Source: CBDUWP01 sp965370955 (GTDB lineage: Bacteria; Planctomycetota; Phycisphaerae; Sedimentisphaerales; Anaerobacaceae). From it: a stretch of 5,049 nt of DNA. Made by a program: the position numbers and the translations under genes. Positions 1 to 5,049 of the stretch are shown here, in pieces. The DNA lies in assembly GCA_965370955.1 (NCBI GenBank), contig CBDUWP010000095.1:1-5049 (forward strand). Reading direction: 5' to 3'. The notes under the pieces are model-generated. The model was not told the DNA's origin, made no database searches, and was given only the letters and a program-made list of their open reading frames with translations. Each line of letters begins with the position of its first letter. Within the stretch, counting starts at the first letter, position 1.

Positions 1-2434
1 TCAGATCCCACAACCGTGACTTAACATTCGGATAGACTTTATGCCACGGCTGATGTGCGATTCTCAGCCCGACTTCTCCATAGACAATTTGTGTCGAGCC
101 ATATCTTCCGACATTAGCTCCATTGACTTGACTGGTTCTAAATCCGCTTCGATCATCATAACCATAGGTCGCAGCCACAAAAGGCACCAGCTTCAGCTTG
201 CCCGCTTGAATAGGCATATCGAGTTCAGTTCTATGGCTGATGAAGGTAAAATCTCTTTCGCTGATATTGACCATGTGATCATTGCCGATTCTTTGTCTTA
301 GCCTTGCCGCTTCTGTGTCACTATATAGGGTAAATTTATCATCGAACAGCGACTCTCCTGTCAGGTGAAATTCCCCGCTTGGCAACTCTTCCATATCGTC
401 GGCGAAGTCGTTGATTCTCGCCTTTGCCAAAAAGGCAATTGCCCAATTATCTTTGGATTGTTTCAGATGGATATAGGTTTCTTTTTCTTCTACATGAAAA
501 CTTTTGTTGAAGAATTGTTCGATATATCTTTCGTCCGATGCGTAGCTGATTCCTCCTGTGACTTGCCAATTATTCGGCAGATAGGCTCTGTGTCTCCAGT
601 CGAATTTGCCTCTAATTTTACTGCCCTTATCGATATCTTTTCTACTGGCGTGCCCTCCCAGCGTATCTTCACCTCTGTCTTTCATTACATACGCGCTTAG
701 GTCTCCGAAATATTCTTCTCTATCGTAATCGATTTCCAGACCAGCCCCCGGCCCTCTTTTGCTATAGAAATCAACCGCTAAGGTGCTTTCGACTCCTTCT
801 GGCTCTTTCCAGCCCATCAGCCTCGACAGATACCATCTTGTTTCGACAGCCGTTCCTTTTTTGTTATCGTTTCCAATGCTAAGACTTTTGATTGGCAGGT
901 CCGGCCTTTCCAGATCGCTTCTTAGATAGGGCCATCTAAAGATTGTTCTTTTTCCGTATTTGACTCTGAGGTCTTCCATTTGCACATCGTATCTTCCATC
1001 TGCAGCTTCTACGGTTTTTTCTCCTTCTGCATTGACTGCCGTGATATCCGTAATAATAACAGAAGCTGCGGTCGCCGATAGCTGCGGCAGATAAAATTCA
1101 CTGCTGGTCAATGTCACTTTGTCCGCTGAGAATTTATTTTCCGACACTTGCCTGATTTTCGCCGCCCTGACATAAATAGGTATGCCTCTATTGACATCAA
1201 AATTTTTCATTTCGGCATTTATTGCCAGCGCTTTTTTCTGATAGAAATCGTAATATAGTTCATCGGATCTAATGGTTCTATTTCCTTCAGCCATCACGAC
1301 ATCTCCGCTGATATAGACTGCTTTTATTGCCCCTCGCTCTGTTATCTGATCATTTGTTTCGACGTTGACTGTTTCTGTTTCGCCATCTGTTTGTGTTGAG
1401 TTGTCACTTTGATAATAGATCACCGCATTATCAGCTTGCAGCTCTAGCAATCCGCCATTTTCGTCTTTTTTCTGCCAGATATAGAATCTTTGCCTAATAA
1501 TCGCCACATTTGTCCCATCAGCCAGTTTGATTTTATCCATCGAGATCGCATTTTCTCCCGCCGGCGAAAGATTCACTGGATACCTGAATTTGACTTGGCT
1601 TGCCGTTTCTTCTTGGGGCATATCACTTGTTGCGTTTGGATCGGCGGCAACTTTTTTCTCTTTGAATAGCTCCATCAGCAAGCCGTCAGATCGCGGCTTT
1701 GCTTTTGCGATTTTGGCTGCTTTTCCTTTTTTTGTTTTTTTGCCAGCCTGCGCTTTGCCTTTTCTGATAATGATTTTTCCTGACCCGTCAGCTTTTGTTG
1801 CGGCGTCGAGTTTCGTCACGGTTTCTTCTTTTGCTTTTTCAGTTGTTTTTTCAGTTGCCTTTGCGTAAGCTGTTTGTCCCTCTTGATCTATCCATTCTGG
1901 CACAATCGCATCTGTTTGCACGACGAACACTGGTCCGAGATTCACAGTATTAGAGACAGCCACAGCTTTTTGATAGAGTTCAATTTGCGACAGATCCGTA
2001 ACAGTTTTGTTATCCGCCGTAACGAAGACTTGTCCTTTTACATCGAAATAGACGAACATTCCGTTTCCGTTTTCTAGAACTGTTTGTGTTAGTCCGCTAG
2101 TTTTTGCGAGTCGTCCTTTTTTGATGGACGTTTTACCTTCCATATAGATTTTCGCTCTATATTGGACTACCTGATTGCCTTGATTTGTTTCTACTTTATT
2201 GATCCATACGACAGCTTTTTCGCTTTGGAATTTGTTCGCCCCGATAGTCATATTGAATCCATCATTCATGACTAGCACATGTTCGCCCGGTTTTGGCTGA
2301 TCAGCTAAGAGTTGCGGCGTTGTAATTTTCAGATCTTGCCCGACGAACGCTGCTGCCATGTCACCATTGACTGCCCAAGCCGCCGCTGCTATTGTGAGGA
2401 TACTGATGAGGAAACACACTTGTTTTTTATGCAT
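1..2434 (-). CDS. lptD: LPS-assembly outer-membrane protein LptD (OstA/Imp), N-terminal 811 residues; C-terminus outside window
   Basis: LptD is the outer-membrane beta-barrel that, with a lipoprotein plug, inserts lipopolysaccharide into the outer leaflet. The minus-strand frame stays open for 811 codons from ATG at 2434 to the window edge. A signal peptide is visible (basic MHKK, then a hydrophobic stretch, likely cleaved after AWA near residue 21). Residues about 50-180 resemble the periplasmic OstA/LptA-like domain (GFNMTIGANKFQSEKAVVWI). Residues 189-247 form a Lys/Ala-rich linker. A second OstA-like beta-rich part follows to about 480. From about 498 the LptD barrel begins (IFRWPYLRSDLERP, then GTAVETRWYLSR), with alternating barrel strands to the edge. 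The last residues (YPNVKSRLWDL) match the point where LptD proteins continue into an LRHI/EP-like motif, so a sizeable part of the barrel is probably missing. A GGA lies 8-10 bases before the ATG. The family call is strong; the exact domain borders are inferred. Confidence 0.85.
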   Translation of the reverse strand, partial: MHKKQVCFLISILTIAAAAWAVNGDMAAAFVGQDLKITTPQLLADQPKPGEHVLVMNDGFNMTIGANKFQSEKAVVWINKVETNQGNQVVQYRAKIYMEGKTSIKKGRLAKTSGLTQTVLENGNGMFVYFDVKGQVFVTADNKTVTDLSQIELYQKAVAVSNTVNLGPVFVVQTDAIVPEWIDQEGQTAYAKATEKTTEKAKEETVTKLDAATKADGSGKIIIRKGKAQAGKKTKKGKAAKIAKAKPRSDGLLMELFKEKKVAADPNATSDMPQEETASQVKFRYPVNLSPAGENAISMDKIKLADGTNVAIIRQRFYIWQKKDENGGLLELQADNAVIYYQSDNSTQTDGETETVNVETNDQITERGAIKAVYISGDVVMAEGNRTIRSDELYYDFYQKKALAINAEMKNFDVNRGIPIYVRAAKIRQVSENKFSADKVTLTSSEFYLPQLSATAASVIITDITAVNAEGEKTVEAADGRYDVQMEDLRVKYGKRTIFRWPYLRSDLERPDLPIKSLSIGNDNKKGTAVETRWYLSRLMGWKEPEGVESTLAVDFYSKRGPGAGLEIDYDREEYFGDLSAYVMKDRGEDTLGGHASRKDIDKGSKIRGKFDWRHRAYLPNNWQVTGGISYASDERYIEQFFNKSFHVEEKETYIHLKQSKDNWAIAFLAKARINDFADDMEELPSGEFHLTGESLFDDKFTLYSDTEAARLRQRIGNDHMVNISERDFTFISHRTELDMPIQAGKLKLVPFVAATYGYDDRSGFRTSQVNGANVGRYGSTQIVYGEVGLRIAHQPWHKVYPNVKSRLWDL

Positions 2435-2543
2435 ATTAACATTCCATTATTTTAGAGCATTTTTTGTAAATCTTTGTTATGCCTACTCGGTCAGCTTTTT
2501 TTGTTCGTTAAGTTACAAACAGCCCACCGGTCCTTGACATTAG

Positions 2544-2549
2544 ATTATA
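2544..2549 (-). promoter_or_regulatory. candidate -10 box for lptD
   Basis: On the minus strand these bases read TATAAT, a perfect sigma-70 -10 hexamer, about 110 bases upstream of the lptD start. The partner is poor: a TTGCTG lies 20 bp upstream and a TTGTGA only 11 bp upstream, neither at the usual 16-18 bp. No better match stands out nearer the gene. This is a weak candidate only. Confidence 0.22.
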
Positions 2550-2600
2550 TCGCCCAGCTCTCACAACGCCAGCAAAAACCACAGTAATAATACTGATAAG

Positions 2601-2628
2601 TTGATTTATCTGTATTTTCGGTTATAGT
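2601..2628 (+). promoter_or_regulatory. candidate promoter of the small plus-strand gene
   Basis: TTGATT (2601-2606), a 16-bp spacer and TATAGT (2623-2628) fit a sigma-70 promoter with 4/6 and 5/6 consensus matches. Transcription would begin near 2635, about 30 bases before the ATG at 2666. This makes the in-frame GTG at 2627, which lies inside the -10 box, an unlikely start. It is inferred from sequence match and position only. Confidence 0.4.
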
Positions 2629-2653
2629 GGGTTTTGTTCAAACTAACGTGGTC

Positions 2654-2659
2654 AAGGTG
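2654..2659 (+). promoter_or_regulatory. ribosome binding site deciding the start at 2666
   Basis: AAGGTG ends 6 bases before the ATG at 2666, a normal Shine-Dalgarno distance. No comparable site precedes the upstream in-frame GTG at 2627, so this site fixes the start of the small gene at 2666. Confidence 0.6.
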
Positions 2660-2665
2660 GGTAAG

Positions 2666-2932
2666 ATGGCAAAAAAACAGTATTCCAAACATCAGACGAA
2701 GATTATTTCCAATTACTACCAGAATTTGGACACAATCATGCTAACTAAACTTAGCGAATTGGTTACTGATTTATATTTAGCCGATTCAGCCAAGAAGTCC
2801 GATTCTCTTTGGTCTCGCGTGGAGAAAGCCATGACGAAATTGAAGATCAAACCTTCGATCATTAGCCACATCATGAGTTGCCGCAGCGTTGAGATATTAG
2901 CCAAGAATTTGCAGGATTGGCAAAAGTTATAG
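2666..2932 (+). CDS. small conserved hypothetical protein (88 aa), planctomycete KYSKHQ type
   Basis: The product is an 88-residue, Lys-rich, soluble protein with no signal peptide or membrane segment. It begins MAKKQYSKHQTKIISNYYQN and continues with LTKLSELVTDLYLADSAKK and LWSRVEKAMTKLKIKPS. It looks almost wholly alpha-helical. The pattern (Y/F-S-x-x-Q-x-x-I-I-x-x-Y-Y near the start, E-L-V-T-[DE]-L-Y-L-A in the middle, W-x-R-[VI]-x-K-A after it, and a last helix with LAKNLQ) is one I recall from short proteins of unknown function in planctomycetes; this rests on memory. The ATG at 2666 is preferred over the GTG at 2627 because of the AAGGTG site and because it gives the usual MAKK opening. 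The gene diverges from lptD across 231 bp and has its own promoter candidate. No clear terminator follows. Function is unknown. Confidence 0.75.
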   Translation: MAKKQYSKHQTKIISNYYQNLDTIMLTKLSELVTDLYLADSAKKSDSLWSRVEKAMTKLKIKPSIISHIMSCRSVEILAKNLQDWQKL

Positions 2933-2981
2933 CACGAGGATAAGAATTACAGTATAGAGATTGGCCCAAGCGCCGACCAGC

Positions 2982-3221
2982 CGCATACTTACAGAAGTGT
3001 ACCATAAAGCAAGTATCCCATATCCAGATATCCCCTTTCCACGCTCCTTCGTCCAGAAATGGTGATTGCGGAGCATTTTCATCCGTCAGCACGTGATTCC
3101 AAGCTAGTTTCCACGCCAGATTATACAATTCCAGCAATTTCGGATTGTCGTCAAAGACTGGTTCCGGCTATTTTTTCATATCCAGCGGCACAGGATTCGG
3201 CGTATAGTCTGATGTTTGCAT
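2982..3221 (-). pseudogene. broken 5' fragment of an (alpha/alpha)6-barrel glycosidase-like gene
   Basis: A minus-strand reading starts at ATG 3221 (MQTSDYTPNPVPLDMKK) and meets a TAG at 3168-3170 (codon 18). It then continues in the same frame as PEPVFDDNPKLLELYNLAWK, LAWNHV, APQSPFLDE and IWIWDTCFMVHFCKYA. The pieces LAWxLAWxHV, PQSPxxDE and IWIWDTCFM are typical of the N-terminal part of six-hairpin glycosidase-like proteins that are common in glycan-degrading planctomycetes; this is recalled, not searched. After CKYA (position 2982) the likeness fades; the frame stays open to 2871 but runs over the end of the convergent small gene. A full protein would be several hundred residues, so this is a gene start with a nonsense codon and a lost body. 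The second copy of the promoter repeat lies 31 bp upstream. A short real peptide cannot be excluded, but the family resemblance makes a remnant more likely. Confidence 0.6.
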
Positions 3222-3261
3222 ATTCACACTCTTTTATATAGAGTTAATTTTTGATTTGCAA

Positions 3262-3274
3262 TGGTTATAAACCA
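3262..3274. promoter_or_regulatory. palindrome over the -10 box, possible operator (copy A)
   Basis: TGGTTATAAACCA has 5-bp arms (TGGTT/AACCA) around a 3-base centre and covers the -10 box, a position typical of a repressor site. No regulator gene lies in the window, so the binding family is unknown. Confidence 0.35.
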
Positions 3275-3291
3275 CATCGTTATATTAGCAA
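3264..3291 (-). promoter_or_regulatory. putative promoter in repeat copy A
   Basis: On the minus strand, TTGCTA (3291-3286), a 16-bp spacer and TATAAC (3269-3264) form a sigma-70-like promoter. A T8 run on the plus strand (3305-3312), read as A8 on the promoter strand, sits upstream of the -35 like an UP element. Transcription would start about 35 bases before the ATG at 3221. Both hexamers are unchanged in copy B, which supports a functional reading. Confidence 0.5.
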
Positions 3292-3376
3292 TTGTTATTC
3301 TAAGTTTTTTTTAGACAATCTCTCTTTCACCGCTTATGGTTGCGTGATTTTGATCCGTAAGAGCATGGTGGTTTAC

Positions 3377-4339
3377 TTAATAGTTTCCTTCTTTTCGCCA
3401 GACATCCAGAATCAGTTCATACCTTTGGAGTTTCATTCCTGTATAGACGCAATTGCTGGTCGAGAAAATATAACCGCCGCCGGGCATACCATGTTTCAGT
3501 GCATAGCGAGCTGACTCTATAACTTCTTCGTCCGACCCCGTATCCATAAGCCCGCAATTAACATTCCCAATAAGACAAATATCTTTGCCGTACTTTTTCT
3601 TTATCTCTGCAATATCGACACCTCCCTGCGGGTCCAGCGAATGTAAGGCATGAGGTTTAGCTTGTATAAGCTGATCGATGATAGGCATTATATTTCCATC
3701 GGTATGTTTAATGGTATAAAATCCCAGATCCCTATACCCTGCAATAAGTTTTTCAAGATATGGCATGATAAACTCGCTGCACTGCCCTGGGCTCAAGAAA
3801 GGCCCTGAATTAAAGCAATAATCACTGCACAGAGCATAGCCATCAAGCCCTCCATGCTTGGCAAATTTTTCAGCTTTATCCAGCGCGTCATTGATCTTTT
3901 CTTCCGCTTCAGCTTTCACTTTATCTGGATGATCGATCAATCGATATGAAAACTCAACTAGCTGGTCTCCGTTAGGTATTTTATATGTTGCATCGCCATG
4001 TATCATCAGGAAATATTTATCGCCGCTTTTTTCTCTTATGATATCCACCAGCTTCATTGCCTCGTCGAGATTATTTGGATTCTGGTGCAGGAGGATAGCA
4101 TCATGCTCAAAACGCTCTGCCGTTTTAATATACAGTTCCGCCATATCCTCTCGATGCAACTGTTTTTCTTTTTCCTGCATCTGGTTCCATTGCCTATAGT
4201 TGCGATGAGACGGATGCACCCGTCCAAAGGCTTCCATTGTAGGAAAGAACATCAGCTCGAAATGCGGCACTCGGCCAACAACAGTACGACCTTCTAGGGC
4301 AGTTATCATTCGTTCTCGCGATGTTAATTTGCTAGTCAT
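3377..4339 (-). CDS. uroporphyrinogen-decarboxylase (URO-D) family protein, methyltransferase-like, 320 aa
   Basis: This is a complete 320-residue protein of the URO-D/corrinoid methyltransferase superfamily, a TIM-barrel fold. It opens with SxRERMITALEGR (residues 7-18), the usual start of this family. CSDYCFNSGPFLSPGQCSEF (171-190), KHTDGNIMPIIDQLI (211-225), SLDPQGGVDI (234-243), IGNVNCG (257-263) and the closing PGGGYIFSTSN (286-296) are further family blocks. It lacks the arginine-rich N-terminal substrate motif (RQAGR) of true HemE, so a heme role is unlikely. In MtaA/MtbA-type enzymes zinc is bound by His-x-Cys and a later Cys; here His212 is followed by Thr213-Asp214, so Cys is replaced by Asp, while Cys297 could be the later ligand. 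The reaction is therefore open: methyl transfer or an unknown role tied to sugar catabolism. The start at 4339 has an AAGGA site 9 bases upstream. The gene is driven by repeat copy B and points toward the broken glycosidase-like gene. Confidence 0.82.
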   Translation of the reverse strand: MTSKLTSRERMITALEGRTVVGRVPHFELMFFPTMEAFGRVHPSHRNYRQWNQMQEKEKQLHREDMAELYIKTAERFEHDAILLHQNPNNLDEAMKLVDIIREKSGDKYFLMIHGDATYKIPNGDQLVEFSYRLIDHPDKVKAEAEEKINDALDKAEKFAKHGGLDGYALCSDYCFNSGPFLSPGQCSEFIMPYLEKLIAGYRDLGFYTIKHTDGNIMPIIDQLIQAKPHALHSLDPQGGVDIAEIKKKYGKDICLIGNVNCGLMDTGSDEEVIESARYALKHGMPGGGYIFSTSNCVYTGMKLQRYELILDVWRKEGNY

Positions 4340-4348
4340 TACAACAAT

Positions 4349-4353
4349 TCCTT
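4349..4353 (-). promoter_or_regulatory. ribosome binding site of the URO-D-family gene
   Basis: The minus strand reads AAGGA, ending 9 bases before the ATG at 4339. It supports this start over internal ATGs. Confidence 0.6.
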
Positions 4354-4380
4354 TTATTTACATAGCTTTAGGATTTGCAA

Positions 4381-4393
4381 TGGTTATACACCA
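4381..4393. promoter_or_regulatory. imperfect palindrome over the -10 box, possible operator (copy B)
   Basis: TGGTTATACACCA is the counterpart of 3262-3274. The A-to-C change at 4389 breaks one base pair of the arms, leaving TGGT/ACCA-like symmetry. It overlaps the -10 box. This may weaken a repressor site compared with copy A. Confidence 0.3.
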
Positions 4394-4410
4394 CATCGTT
4401 ATATTAGCAA
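4383..4410 (-). promoter_or_regulatory. putative promoter of the URO-D-family gene (repeat copy B)
   Basis: On the minus strand, TTGCTA (4410-4405), a 16-bp spacer and TATAAC (4388-4383) match sigma-70 boxes at 4/6 and 5/6. An A8 tract (4425-4432) lies upstream of the -35. The predicted leader is about 37 bases and contains the AAGGA site. The same boxes recur at 3264-3291. Confidence 0.55.
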
Positions 4411-4504
4411 CTGTTTATTTTAAGTTTTTTTTAGACAATCTCTCTTTCACCGCTTATGCTTTGTTTAATTCCGCAAGACGGATAATTATTGACGCAAACA
4501 GATA

Positions 4505-4528
4505 AACTTTTTGAAAGGATTTTTAAAA
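4505..4528 (+). repeat. 24-bp direct repeat, upstream copy (RBS-like, no start codon)
   Basis: This is an exact 24-base match to 4583-4606, 78 bp upstream, and includes the same GAAAGGA Shine-Dalgarno core. It is followed by AAAAGCGAGG instead of an ATG, so it starts no gene that I can see. It may be a duplicated leader segment. Confidence 0.9.
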
Positions 4529-4582
4529 GCGAGGCTTAGGACTTGCGCTATCTAAATTCAGATTTAAAAGCATTAAAAATAT

Positions 4583-4606
4583 AACTTTTTGAAAGGATTT
4601 TTAAAA
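4583..4606 (+). repeat. 24-bp direct repeat, downstream copy, carrying the RBS of the SPFH gene
   Basis: This copy holds AAGGA (4593-4597), 8 bases before the ATG at 4606, and its last base is the A of that start codon. It is the working ribosome-binding site of the SPFH gene and is identical to the copy at 4505-4528. Confidence 0.9.
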
Positions 4607-5049
4607 TGGCAGTTTACGACACCTATTCTCAGCATCCTAAACCTAGCCCGGCAGTGTTGATTGCTATAGCTATTTTAGCTTTAGTTGTCGCGATAGGCAT
4701 AGGCGTTTCGACCTCGATTGTCAACATTAACGAGTCTAAGGTTGGGTTGGTAGAGAAGAAATTTGGCGGCGGCAGTTTAGCCCCCGGCAAGATTTTAGCT
4801 GCTGATGGCGAAAACGGTATGCAGGCTGCAACTTTAGCTCCCGGCTGGCATTTTTTCTATTGGCCATGGCAGTATAACATTAGCAAGATAAAAGTCACCG
4901 AGATTCCAGAGGGCGCAGTCGGCCTCATTCAGACCGCCGATGGTCGCAGCCTTGCTGACGGTGCGATCTACGCTCCCAAATGGGACAATCCCGACAAGAT
5001 GCTCGATGCCAGCTATTTTTTAACAGAGGGCAATGGCTATAAGGGTCCA
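4606..5049 (+). CDS. SPFH/band-7 domain membrane protein, N-terminal 148 residues; C-terminus outside window
   Basis: SPFH (stomatin/prohibitin/flotillin/HflK-C) proteins are membrane-anchored, form large oligomers and are tied to membrane microdomains or protease control. Here a short polar N-terminus (MAVYDTYSQHPKPSP) leads into one membrane helix (about residues 16-37, VLIAIAILALVVAIGIGVST). Next comes VNINESKVGLVEKKFGG, the start of the band-7 domain. Then come LAPGWHFFYWPWQYNI, EIPEGAVGLIQTADGRSL and a stretch ending FLTEGNGYKGP, which I recall from a subfamily with an insert in the first half of the SPFH domain. The frame is open to the last base of the window; such proteins usually run several hundred residues more. 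The start is fixed by AAGGA 8 bases upstream. It diverges from the URO-D-family gene. No convincing promoter was found in the 266-bp spacer; TTGACG at 4489-4494 has no good -10 partner. Confidence 0.8.
   Translation, partial: MAVYDTYSQHPKPSPAVLIAIAILALVVAIGIGVSTSIVNINESKVGLVEKKFGGGSLAPGKILAADGENGMQAATLAPGWHFFYWPWQYNISKIKVTEIPEGAVGLIQTADGRSLADGAIYAPKWDNPDKMLDASYFLTEGNGYKGP

Larger units (their letters stand above)
3253..3338 (-). repeat. direct repeat copy A (86 bp), upstream of the broken glycosidase-like gene
   Basis: This segment matches 4372-4458 with three substitutions (3270 A/C, 3292 T/C, 3300 C/T) and one single-base gap. The last 38 bases (3301-3338) are identical to the other copy. 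It lies in the gap between the URO-D stop codon (3377) and the ATG at 3221. It ends 31 bp from that ATG, as copy B ends 32 bp from its own, and weaker likeness (ATAAAAG before the start codon) continues toward both genes. It carries promoter-like boxes, described separately. Confidence 0.95.
4372..4458 (-). repeat. direct repeat copy B (87 bp), upstream of the URO-D-family gene
   Basis: This segment matches 3253-3338 at 83 of 87 aligned positions in the same orientation, with copies about 1.12 kb apart. It lies in the divergent spacer between the URO-D-family gene and the SPFH gene and stops 32 bp from the ATG at 4339. Sharp identity ends at 4458 on the far side, after which only scattered matches remain. 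No open reading frame in the repeat is convincing. Confidence 0.95.

Noticed and set aside
41..2077. Several plus-strand open frames (41-301, 365-700, 1527-1868, 1874-2077)
   Set aside because: They lie opposite the continuous 811-codon lptD frame, lack ribosome sites and family motifs, and are shadows of it.
2627..2665. Upstream GTG start at 2627 for the small plus-strand gene
   Set aside because: It lies inside the candidate -10 box and has no ribosome site; ATG 2666 follows AAGGTG at the right distance and gives the expected MAKK start.
2933..2981. Hairpin terminator between the convergent small gene and the gene remnant
   Set aside because: Only a weak GGC/GCC pairing is present near 2963-2974 with no T tract, so I do not call a terminator.
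3059..3514. Plus-strand frames 3059-3241 and 3251-3514
   Set aside because: The first is opposite the glycosidase-like remnant, and the second crosses the promoter repeat and the antisense of the URO-D gene; neither shows a ribosome site or family motif.
3998..4297. Plus-strand frame 3998-4297
   Set aside because: It is antisense to the N-terminal half of the clear URO-D-family gene.
3377..4339. Naming the URO-D-family gene hemE
   Set aside because: The arginine-rich N-terminal HemE motif is absent, the length is short for HemE, and the context is not heme synthesis.
3253..4458. Repeats as CRISPR, insertion-sequence ends or phage attachment sites
   Set aside because: There are only two copies, they are direct rather than inverted, the intervening 1 kb codes a metabolic-type protein, and no transposase or integrase is visible. 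The position next to start codons and the promoter boxes fit a regulatory cassette better.
4543..4584. A 13-codon leader peptide starting at TTG 4543 between the two 24-bp repeats
   Set aside because: The start is weak and lies more than 20 bases from the AAGGA of the first repeat copy; no attenuator hairpin follows.

Overview
The window looks like chromosomal DNA of a Gram-negative bacterium, most probably a planctomycete and perhaps class Phycisphaerae. The evidence is an LptD-type outer-membrane LPS-assembly protein, a small KYSKHQ...ELVTDLYLA protein that I know mainly from planctomycetes, an SPFH/band-7 membrane protein of a type frequent there, and glycan-metabolism-associated genes (a URO-D-like protein and the remnant of an (alpha/alpha)6-barrel glycosidase-like gene). 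The lineage call rests on remembered family likeness, not on a search.

Layout. Positions 1-2434 on the minus strand hold the first 811 codons of lptD; its C-terminal barrel lies outside the window. A 231-bp divergent spacer follows, then a small plus-strand gene (2666-2932). Facing it on the minus strand is a broken gene start (about 2982-3221): 17 codons, a TAG, then about 50 residues of recognisable glycosidase-like sequence before the likeness ends. An intact URO-D-family gene (3377-4339, minus) follows. A 266-bp divergent spacer leads to an SPFH-domain gene (4606 onward, plus) that runs off the right edge.

The most striking non-coding structure is an 86/87-bp direct repeat (3253-3338 and 4372-4458; 83 of 87 aligned positions identical). 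One copy lies just upstream of the broken gene and the other just upstream of the URO-D gene, both in the same orientation and about 31-32 bp from the start codon. Read on the minus strand, each copy holds a T8/A8 tract, a -35-like TTGCTA, a 16-bp spacer, a -10-like TATAAC and a small palindrome over the -10. I read the repeat as a duplicated promoter/operator cassette that once put both genes under the same regulator. A second, shorter repeat (24 bp, 78 bp apart) duplicates the ribosome-binding region of the SPFH gene.

How the genes relate. lptD and the SPFH gene are envelope functions. The URO-D gene and the broken gene form a same-strand, same-promoter pair that looks like the edge of a carbohydrate- or C1-utilisation module lying between them. 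I see no RNA genes, CRISPR array, transposase or integrase in the window.
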